From positions 1-13,952 of the forward strand of contig CAZCDO010000101.1 in assembly GCA_964497135.1 (NCBI GenBank): DNA of 13,952 nucleotides, read 5' to 3'. Numbering within the stretch: position 1 is the first letter of the stretch; each line of letters starts with the position of its first letter. A program made the position numbers and the translations under genes. The DNA is from CAIJXV01 sp964497135 (GTDB lineage Bacteria; Verrucomicrobiota; Kiritimatiellia; CAIKKV01; CAIJXV01). Below the pieces are notes generated by a model. That model worked only from the letters and a program-made list of their open reading frames with translations. It was not told the DNA's origin and made no database searches. Shown piece by piece: positions 6,530-12,055 of the stretch.

Positions 6530-7744
6530 TCAATATAAAAATCCCATGAGGTAAAGGGGGAGGGTTGTTTTGGATCCGACCAGGATGTCGTCTTTCACGA
6601 CGAATCCCCGCGGGGCGGCTTTCGGAATCTGCCGGGAACTTTTACGAGGGCCGCCGACCTCAAAGACCGTGTCGCCGATCCTGAAATCGCCACCGTCTTC
6701 GCTATAAAATACTGTCTGTCCGGCGTTTTGGGTAGAAGTCAGGAAGAACAACTCGCGCGCTGTTCCGGTATCAACCGCCTGCCCGATTCCCTCGCAGACC
6801 GCATGATATAACGTGGTATTGTCCAGGAACGTTTTCTCAGGCTTGCGCATCAAGGCATGTCCTCTGACGTGGGGGAGCAAGAGTCGGATCAGACCCGTCT
6901 CCTGCAGAATGCGAAGGTAGTTCAGCGCAGTTTTGTCGTCCACTCCGAGACTCGCACCCAACTTATGGGCGTTCAGCGTGCCGGGCGGGATCGTGGCCAG
7001 ATAGTAGAGGATCTTCTTAAAATAGTGGAGGTTTTCAGTTTTCAATCGATAGTAGGTGGCCACATCTTCATAGATGATTTTCTCCAACACGGCGCGGACT
7101 TTATCAAAGTAATGAGGACTTCCCTCCAATACATAGGGATAGTAACCTTCCCGCAGATATTGCCTGAAATGCCCTGTCAGTTTCGGGATTTGAGCCAACT
7201 TCGCCGAAACACCCTCTGGATCCCGCAGGAGGACCTCCAAGGATAAGGCCCGGTGGGCTTGGCCGGTTTTAAGGTTCAAATACTCGCGGAATGAGAGCCC
7301 GGGAAGATGATACAGGGCAGCGCGCCGTGAAAGATCGTAACTTCCCTTGGTTAGACTCAGGCTCGAACTTCCCGAAAATATGACGCTGACCGCCGGGAAT
7401 GAATCGTAGATGTTCTTCAGTTCCTGCTCCCACCCGGCGTATTTGTGAATCTCGTCGAAGAAAAAAAGGCGCGTTCCCTCGGTTGTAACCAATTCGCGCA
7501 CGAATTCCACCAGGCTGACTTTATTGAAGTAGATGTGGTCTGCCGAGGCATAAAACGCCTCTTCCGGTTTGCCGAGTCGGTCGCGGATGTACTGGAGCAT
7601 CAGCGTCGTCTTGCCCACGCCGCGCGGTCCCACCAAGCCTACCAGTCGTCCGCTCACGTCGAAAGTATCGAACAGGAAGCGGTAGGTTCGGACGGGGGTC
7701 TCCGCAAGTAACCGATGATAGGTTTCCCTCAAAATATTAATCAT
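6530..7744 (-). CDS. AAA-family ATPase with DUF4143 C-terminal domain
   Basis: A 404-residue protein of the widespread AAA_14/DUF4143 ATP-binding family, whose cellular role is poorly known. Walker A is GPRGVGKTT (39-47), Walker B is LFFFDEIH (93-100) and a sensor-like FSGSSSL lies at 123-129. DLSRRA (137-142) may provide an arginine finger, followed by LPGLSFREYL (147-156), typical of the family. The C-terminal part ends with FRIGDTVFEVGGPRK, resembling the PD-(D/E)XK-like strand motif of DUF4143. AGGAGT lies 9 bases before the ATG at 7744 (minus strand). The gene stands alone, pointing away from its neighbours, and is bracketed by the 164-bp direct repeat, which suggests that it came or can leave as a unit. 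No partner gene is visible. Confidence 0.9.
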   Translation of the reverse strand: MINILRETYHRLLAETPVRTYRFLFDTFDVSGRLVGLVGPRGVGKTTLMLQYIRDRLGKPEEAFYASADHIYFNKVSLVEFVRELVTTEGTRLFFFDEIHKYAGWEQELKNIYDSFPAVSVIFSGSSSLSLTKGSYDLSRRAALYHLPGLSFREYLNLKTGQAHRALSLEVLLRDPEGVSAKLAQIPKLTGHFRQYLREGYYPYVLEGSPHYFDKVRAVLEKIIYEDVATYYRLKTENLHYFKKILYYLATIPPGTLNAHKLGASLGVDDKTALNYLRILQETGLIRLLLPHVRGHALMRKPEKTFLDNTTLYHAVCEGIGQAVDTGTARELFFLTSTQNAGQTVFYSEDGGDFRIGDTVFEVGGPRKSSRQIPKAAPRGFVVKDDILVGSKTTLPLYLMGFLY

Positions 7745-7752
7745 TGGATTGC

Positions 7753-7789
7753 ACTCCTAATATCTATCAATATATTAGGAGTATACTCC
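7753..7789 (-). promoter_or_regulatory. Overlapping palindromes covering the ATPase ribosome-binding site
   Basis: ACTCCTAATAT (7753-7763) pairs perfectly with ATATTAGGAGT (7772-7782) around an 8-base loop, and GGAGTATACTCC (7778-7789) is a second perfect palindrome sharing one half-site. On the minus strand the AGGAGT nearest the ATG is the ribosome-binding site of the ATPase gene. It would be paired inside the 11-bp hairpin if transcribed. It could act as a double operator or as a translational shut-off hairpin. Confidence 0.7.
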
Positions 7790-7857
7790 AATAAGATGAG
7801 GGCGCAAGTTCGAATTGAAGGGAAACGATCCCGATTCCGATAGCGATTCCGACGCCG

Positions 7858-7895
7858 TCCCTGGACACGGCGGTCCCCCGCCGTTGGACTGGGCA
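7858..7895 (+). repeat. Module D hairpin repeat, copy 1
   Basis: CTGGACACGGCGGTCC...CCGCCGTTGGACTGG forms a short GC-rich hairpin. Related copies lie at 9221-9255 and, shorter and diverged, at 10699-10730. It directly precedes the second copy of the 164-bp repeat. Confidence 0.65.
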
Positions 7896-7910
7896 CCCAA
7901 GAGCGCTTCC

Positions 7911-8074
7911 TTCTCAACGGTAGGGCGTCGTTGCCGACGGCGCCGTCTCCTCCCCGCTGCCCTACGAAATAGGATTGTCAGCGCTGGGGCCAATGGATAG
8001 CCTTTCCTGGGTTTCGCTTTTTTATTTGGGATTTGGGCAACCGGGAATAAGGGAGGGATTTTTATGAGCAAGGA
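7911..8074 (+). repeat. 164-bp direct repeat, right copy (module C plus ORF6N leader)
   Basis: Right partner of the repeat at 6251-6414. It ends in the ribosome-binding site AGGGAGGG and the first 11 bases of the ORF6N gene at 8064 (ATGAGCAAGGA). After that point the two copies diverge completely. Confidence 0.85.
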
Positions 8075-8432
8075 ACTGATTCCGGCGGAACGAATTGAAA
8101 CCAAGATTCTACTGGTGCGCGGGCAGAAGGTGATGTTGGACCGTGATTTGGCGTTGCTATATGGGATTAACACCAGTCTTTTAAAGCGTGCAGTAGTGAG
8201 GAATGCAGAACGCTTTCCGGGCGACTTTATGTTTCTACTTAATAATCAAGAACTTACAGTTTTGAGGTGCCAGTTTGGCACCTCAAAAACCGATCCGCGG
8301 GGTGGAGTCCGGTATGCGCCGATGGTCTTTACCGAGCAGGGAGTTGCCATGTTGTCTAGTGTCCTGCACAGCCCACGCGCCATCCAGGTAAATATCGCCA
8401 GAAACGCGAAAGAAGAGCCGGCTCTGGCGTAG
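8064..8432 (+). pseudogene. ORF6N-domain protein, C-terminally truncated by a repeat
   Basis: The open frame starts with a good ribosome-binding site (AGGGAGGG) and encodes an ORF6N domain of the kind found in phage and chromosomal KilA-N/ORF6N proteins, which are thought to bind DNA. Typical segments are VMLDRDLALLYG (23-34), RFPGDFMF (50-57), LRCQFGTSK (67-75) and FTEQGVAMLSSVL (88-100). After residue 112 (base 8399) the frame runs into repeat copy 2 and ends with ten unrelated residues (RNAKEEPALA). The intact paralogue at 9486 continues at this point with RAFVKFRR and a coiled coil, so about 60 residues are lost. LRCQFGT replaces the LRSQFAT of the copy at 10393, see the palindrome findings. 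It may still be expressed as a bare ORF6N domain. Confidence 0.85.
8260..8288. repeat. Intragenic palindrome in the ORF6N gene at 8064
   Basis: Centred on base 8274, the first base of the Phe codon in LRCQFGT. The arms pair at 13 of 14 positions; the innermost pair is G opposite T, which could wobble in RNA. The core is GAGGTGCCA gtt TGGCACCTC, flanked by TTTT and AAAA. Confidence 0.9.
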
Positions 8433-8593
8433 GGCGGGCATTCCTGCCCGACATCTGCGACAGATTGGGAGCGGGTCAGGCAAGAATGCCCGACCTACAA
8501 CCCGGCCCCATTTCCTTTGTGGAGTGCGGGACTTCTGTCCCGCTTTGCCCCCCAAAGCGGCAGTGCACTGCCGCAGTCCAAAGTTCAGAAATC
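8400..8593 (+). repeat. Composite intergenic repeat, copy 2 (modules E'-A-B)
   Basis: This copy begins inside the truncated ORF6N frame with GAAACGCGAAAG. It continues with module A (arms 8429-8443 and 8484-8498, one mismatch) and module B, nearly identical to copy 1 through AAAGTTCAGAAATC. Only the second half of module E is present, so the join with the ORF6N gene cut both partners. Confidence 0.8.
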
Positions 8594-9096
8594 AATCTTC
8601 TGCAGTTGTGGGGGCGGACGGTGGCCGCCCTTCCCCCGTAACACAAAGGAAAGGCGGGGATATATCACGCAGAGTCGCTGAGTTCGCCAAGGGAGAAGGT
8701 CACGCGATGAGCGTCCACGAAATGTGGCCGGGTATCGCGTAACCGCTTGCCCCTTCCTTTACGTCGGAATAAGAACAGGAACTGGACGCGCGAGGCACGA
8801 TCCCGTTTCGGGAGCGCTCGTCGCGCGGCCTTCTTTTCTGCCTCGATCCTCCGCGACCTCGGCGCCTCGGCGTGAGACTCTCCATCCGATTCGGATTTTA
8901 ACGCAAAGGACGCGAAGCTGGGCACGCAAAGGGCGCGAGTCCGGGCAGATCAGGAAGAAATCAAACCAGGGGGACGTGCTCCCGGATTTTGCGTGAAAGA
9001 CACGCAAAACGCGGGATCACGCCCCGTTGTTCACGGGGAAAAGGTTGCAAAGTGATGCTTCCAACGAGCAACTGACAACCAACAACGAACAACCCA
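8594..9096. other. Gene-less repeat mosaic
   Basis: I see no gene here. The stretch holds repeat pieces: AAAGGAAAGGCGGGGATAT (8646-8664), which recurs directly before the broken ORF6N copy at 10393; CACGCAGAGTCGCTGAG; modules F and G (8771-8888); several CGCAAAG units (8900-8940); a CCCCGT/ACGGGG stem (9022-9038); and a tandem AACAACGAACAAC stretch (module I, 9062-9094) that recurs at 10958-10990. Confidence 0.6.
8771..8888 (+). repeat. 118-bp repeat, modules F-G, copy 1
   Basis: Starts AAGAACAGGAACTGGACGCG. It contains a hairpin around ATCCCGtttCGGGA, with GCGCGAGGC and CTCGTCGCGC outside it, then CTCGATCCTCCGCGACCT and CTCGGCGTGAGA. It recurs at 10768-10885 with few substitutions and the same length (offset 1997). 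Confidence 0.8.
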
Positions 9097-9192
9097 GCCC
9101 CCTCAAACCACTACGAAATACGCAAAACACACGAAAGGATAGCCGGCTCGGATGGCTCTCCCGTAGGGCGGGCATCCCTGCCCGACATTTGT
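9097..9192 (+). repeat. Partial composite repeat (modules E-A')
   Basis: GCCCCCTCAAACCACTACG opens module E and is followed by half of module A (GTAGGGCGGGCATCC, TGCCCGACA). The second arm and module B are missing; the sequence continues into GAACGAACAACC of module I and then module D at 9221. Confidence 0.65.
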
Positions 9193-9220
9193 GAGAACGA
9201 ACAACCGGGCCCCCAAACGC

Positions 9221-9400
9221 CCCTGGACACGGCGGTCCACGCCGTTGGACTGGCCCCCTTAGACCACTACGAAACACGCGAAAAGCGCGAAAGTAGAGCC
9301 GACTCTGACGTAGGTCGGGCATTCCTGCCCGACATCCGGGGAATTGTTGGGAGCGGGTCAGGCAAGAATGCCCAAAGCCTACAACCCGGTCCTTTCCGCC
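9221..9400 (+). repeat. Modules D-E-A, copy 3 of the composite repeat
   Basis: Module D (9221-9255) joins module E (from 9252) and module A, with the left arm at 9310-9324 and a damaged right arm, GAATGCCC-AAAG-CCTAC (9366-9382). Module B is replaced by unrelated sequence after AACCCGGTCC. The damaged arm shows that perfect pairing is not kept in every copy. Confidence 0.7.
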
Positions 9401-9485
9401 ATGGGTGATTTTAATTGACGATGAACAGGTAGGGGCGTAAAGGATAAATGGTCTTCAGGGAATAGGGAATAAGGGAGGTATTTTT

Positions 9486-10019
9486 ATGAGCAAGGATCGG
9501 ATCAAGGGGGATATAATTGAAACCAAACCGGGTCAGCCGCCCGATCAGTGTATCGTTCGTATCCGGGGGCAGGGAGTTATTCTCGATTCCGATCTGGCCC
9601 TGATTTACGGCGTTACGGTTAAACGTCTCAACCAACAGATGATGCGCAACCGGGACCGATTCCCCGATGATTTCTGCTTCCAGCTTACGGAGCAGGAATG
9701 GCGGTCTTTAAGGATGCAAAATGCAACCTTAAAGCGCGGCCAACATCGCAAATATATGCCGTATGCCTTCACCGAGCACGGGGCGATCATGGCTGCATCC
9801 GTACTCAACAGCTCGCAGGCCGTCCAGATGAGTGTTGTCGTGGTACGGGCCTTTGTGAAATTTCGGCGCATGGCGTTGTCGGTCGAGGCCCTGGACCGAA
9901 AAGTCAATGCGCTTGAAAACAAATACGACGATAGTTTCAAACTGGTCTTTCAAGCCATCCGGGAACTCATGACCCCGCCGGACCCACCGCGCCGCAAAAT
10001 CGGCTTTCAGGCCGACTGA
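9486..10019 (+). CDS. ORF6N-domain protein (putative DNA-binding), intact copy
   Basis: A 177-residue protein and the only intact member of a small local family. Residues about 22-110 form an ORF6N domain (GVILDSDLALIYG 30-42, RFPDDFCF 58-65, LRMQNATLK 75-83, YMPYAFTEHGAIM 90-102), a module known from phage antirepressor-like proteins and thought to bind DNA. RAFVKFRRMALS (121-132) leads into a predicted coiled coil (133-160), and the tail PPRRKIGFQAD resembles the usual end of chromosomal ORF6N proteins. Ribosome-binding site AGGGAGG sits 9 bases before the ATG. No phage structural, integrase or repressor genes are near, so this looks like a stand-alone regulator or a remnant cassette. Composite repeat copy 4 begins 14 bp after its stop codon. 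Confidence 0.85.
   Translation: MSKDRIKGDIIETKPGQPPDQCIVRIRGQGVILDSDLALIYGVTVKRLNQQMMRNRDRFPDDFCFQLTEQEWRSLRMQNATLKRGQHRKYMPYAFTEHGAIMAASVLNSSQAVQMSVVVVRAFVKFRRMALSVEALDRKVNALENKYDDSFKLVFQAIRELMTPPDPPRRKIGFQAD
9706..9734. repeat. Intragenic palindrome in the ORF6N gene at 9486
   Basis: Centred on base 9720, the first base of the Asn codon in LRMQNAT, which is the same codon position as in the other copies. The arms match at 12 of 14 positions (mismatches at plus/minus 1 and 6). Core CTTTAAGG...CCTTAAAG. Confidence 0.85.
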
Positions 10020-10033
10020 CCTCCCGTCAGACT

Positions 10034-10283
10034 GCCCCCCAAGACCACACCGAAATACGCAGAAAACGCGAAAGTAGAGCCGGCTCTGGCGTAGGTCGGG
10101 CATTCCTGCCCGACATCTGAGACTGGCGGGGAACGGGTCAGGCAAGAATGCCCGACCTACAACCCGGCCCCATTTCCTTTGTGGAGTGCGGGACTTCTGT
10201 CCCGCTTTGGCCTCCAGGCGCAGTGCACTGCGCTCCCCCAAAAAAGCGGCAGTGCACTGCCGCAGTCCAAAAGTTTCGAAATC
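10034..10283 (+). repeat. Composite intergenic repeat, copy 4 (modules E-A-B)
   Basis: Module A has perfect 15-base arms (10091-10105 and 10146-10160). Module B here carries an inserted duplicate of its palindromic part: GCGCAGTGCACTGCGC followed by the standard CGGCAGTGCACTGCCG. It is followed by a partial module C (10301-10350) and by the broken ORF6N copy at 10393. Confidence 0.85.
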
Positions 10284-10392
10284 TGCATGCACGCGGTGTT
10301 TTCTCAGCGGTAGGGCGTCGTCTCCGACGGCGCCGGCTCCTTCTCGCTGCCCCCCAACGATTTGGATTTTAACGCAAAGGAAAGGCGGGGAT

Positions 10393-10669
10393 ATCCGGGG
10401 GCATAAAGTGATCCTAGATTGCGATTTAGCGACACTTTATGGCGTGGCCCCTAAACGATTGAATGAACAGGTGAAACGAAATCAGAATCGATTCCCAAAT
10501 GATTTTGCGTTTCAACTTACGCAAGAAGAGTTTACGGCCATGCGGTCGCAATTTGCGACCGCATCATCCAAACGTAATATTCGTTTCATGCCCTTCGCAT
10601 TCACCGAACATGGAACGATCATGGCCGCAACGGTTCTCAATAAAAAGAAAAATCGGCTTTGATGCCTGA
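10393..10669 (+). pseudogene. ORF6N-domain gene lacking its 5' end and an internal segment
   Basis: From ATCCGGGGGCAT the sequence encodes an ORF6N domain (IRGHKVILDCDLATLYGV, RFPNDFAF, MRSQFATAS, FMPFAFTEHGTIM, ATVLN). No start codon or N-terminus precedes it: the upstream bases are repeat modules B and C and the AAAGGAAAGGCGGGGATAT unit. After ATVLN the coiled-coil part is missing, and the end (K-I-G-F-D-A then TGA at 10667-10669) is recognisable only in a shifted frame, so a deletion with frameshift removed the middle. In the continuous frame the stop falls at 10660-10662. Confidence 0.85.
10540..10564. repeat. Intragenic palindrome in the ORF6N pseudogene at 10393
   Basis: Perfect 12-base arms around one central base (10552): ATGCGGTCGCAA t TTGCGACCGCAT. 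The centre is again the first base of the variable codon in RSQ-x-AT. Confidence 0.92.
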
Positions 10670-11000
10670 GAGAGGGGACAGGCGGTCGACCTTTCCGCCT
10701 CTGGACAAACGGTCCCCGCCGTTAGGCCCAAAGCCCACTACGAAACACGCAAAAGGCGTTCCTGCTTAAGAACAGGAACCGGACGCGCGAGGCACGATCC
10801 CGTTTCGGGAGCGCTCGTCGCGCGGCCTTCGTTTCTGTCTCGATCCTCCGCGACCTCTGCGCCTCGGCGTGAGACGCTCTATCCGTGAGATCCGTGCCAT
10901 CCGTGGTTGATTGCTGGCTCGATCAGGCAAGAATGCCTGACATACCGATCCACCCCACCAACAACGAACAACCCGGCAACGAACAACCTGGCCCCCAGCT
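10670..11000. other. Gene-less repeat mosaic before the nuclease cluster
   Basis: There is no credible gene here. In order: a diverged module D (10699-10730), part of module E (CCCACTACGAAACACGC, about 10734-10750), modules F-G copy 2 (10768-10885), module H copy 2 (10881-10912), a single half of module A (TCAGGCAAGAATGCCTGACA, about 10923-10942) and module I (ACAACGAACAACC units, 10958-10990). Confidence 0.6.
10768..10912 (+). repeat. Modules F-G-H, second copy
   Basis: 10768-10885 repeats 8771-8888 at the same length. It then runs into module H (10881-10912), the ATCCGTG triplet repeat also found at 6479-6510. The junction of G and H shares ATCCG. Confidence 0.8.
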
Positions 11001-11006
11001 TAAGAG

Positions 11007-11033
11007 TTGTCAAAAGAATTAATATAAAATAAT
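11007..11033 (+). promoter_or_regulatory. Possible promoter of the PGN_0703-like nuclease gene
   Basis: TTGTCA (11007-11012) and AATAAT (11028-11033) could be -35 and -10 elements with a short 15-bp spacer, in a sudden AT-rich stretch after GC-rich repeats. The start codon lies only 8 bases downstream of the -10 and has no ribosome-binding site, so a leaderless transcript is possible. Confidence 0.35.
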
Positions 11034-11041
11034 CTCTTTAC

Positions 11042-12025
11042 ATGAAAACAATCTTGCCGACACCGAACAATGACTTGGGTCCAATGTACAGTCGCGGGAA
11101 TAGCTTCCGGGCGCGGGCAGAAAAGCGGCAGTGTGAATATCGCGCTGAGCAACTTAAGGTCGGGTGCGCGGAGTGGGGGCATTGGCTGGATTCAGCGGCC
11201 GAAAAAGCCGGTTTGAATTTCATTGTTCCCGAAGCATTCGAGGCCGCCAAAGCACGCATGTCCCAAGGGAAAGGAGTAGCGTCACAACGCACCTTTGGGA
11301 ATATGCTTTCAAGCCAGGCGATGTGTTTCAATTTATTTGCGCCATTGGCGCGGGATGAGGCACAAAAGGCACTGGCTGCGAAGGTGTTAGGCAATTTTAT
11401 CGGGAATATTTCAGCGATTCGCGAAATTAATATTGAATATACCCCCAGCAACGAGATTTTTGGCGACCAAACGGGCAGGGGAGGGGTCGACTGCGACGTT
11501 CTCATCGACTGCCTGGACAAGGGTGGCAAGCCTGTGGTGGTAACATTGGAGACGAAATTCGTTGAAAAGGAGTTCAGTACCTGTGGTTTCCGCAAGGTAT
11601 GCCCGGCGGATCTCGTGCTGGATGCAGCTTGCTCCAACTGCCGCTATTCTTCCTCAAAAAAATATCGCTATTGGAATTGGTCTCAGGAAACAGGGAACCT
11701 CCGGCCCGATAAATTGCCTGCAAAAGGATGTGCATTTGGCGGCCCCTTATGGCAACTCTGGGTCAATCATACGCTCGCGTGTGCCGAAGGTCGAAAGCGT
11801 AATGCCACCCGTGCCATATTCGGGGTATGCGCCCCGGCCAAGAACGAGGCTCTTTTGAAAAATGGGATACTCGACCAGTTTCGGTCATACCTGAAAGATC
11901 CCGCGAGTTTTGTCTTCATTGATGTGGACGACCTGATCGAGACGATTCGTAAGAACGTCGAAAAACGGAGTGACTGGCATGATCGCTGGGGTCGTGGCCT
12001 AACCGCCCGGTATGCGGGAATTTAA
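11042..12025 (+). CDS. PGN_0703-like PD-(D/E)XK nuclease (putative restriction endonuclease)
   Basis: A 327-residue protein that resembles the PGN_0703 family of putative restriction endonucleases. FGNMLSSQAMCFNLF (85-99) is a conserved-looking helix. The PD-(D/E)XK core would be REINIE (127-132), GGVDCDVLI (147-155, D150 or D152), then VVVTLETKF (165-173, E170 and K172). LWQLWVNHTLAC (236-247) and FVFIDVDDLIETI (290-302) recur in the truncated paralogue at 13443. Between the core and the C-terminal helices lie four cysteines (181, 187, 197, 200) that could bind zinc. No methyltransferase is adjacent, so it is not a standard restriction-modification pair. It ends 30 bp from the convergent HNH-S24 gene. 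The start is the first ATG; there is no clear ribosome-binding site. The family call is from motif memory. Confidence 0.7.
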   Translation: MKTILPTPNNDLGPMYSRGNSFRARAEKRQCEYRAEQLKVGCAEWGHWLDSAAEKAGLNFIVPEAFEAAKARMSQGKGVASQRTFGNMLSSQAMCFNLFAPLARDEAQKALAAKVLGNFIGNISAIREINIEYTPSNEIFGDQTGRGGVDCDVLIDCLDKGGKPVVVTLETKFVEKEFSTCGFRKVCPADLVLDAACSNCRYSSSKKYRYWNWSQETGNLRPDKLPAKGCAFGGPLWQLWVNHTLACAEGRKRNATRAIFGVCAPAKNEALLKNGILDQFRSYLKDPASFVFIDVDDLIETIRKNVEKRSDWHDRWGRGLTARYAGI

Positions 12026-12055
12026 TAACGGGCTGGCCCTTCTTGCTTCAGGGGA

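Noticed and set aside
9411..9635. A 74-codon minus-strand frame opposite the start of the intact ORF6N gene
   Set aside because: It overlaps a gene with a good ribosome-binding site and conserved domain, and has no support of its own.
10186..10392. N-terminal extension of the ORF6N frame at 10393 (in-frame ATG at 10186)
   Set aside because: These codons are translations of repeat modules B and C, which occur elsewhere in other frames; it is read-through, not protein.
6013..10912. CRISPR array
   Set aside because: The repeats are long, of several kinds, unevenly spaced and partly joined directly; there are no uniform spacers and no cas genes.
5950..11000. Insertion sequence
   Set aside because: No transposase or integrase can be recognised in any frame, and I see no target-site duplications; the repeats could be non-autonomous, but that is not shown here.
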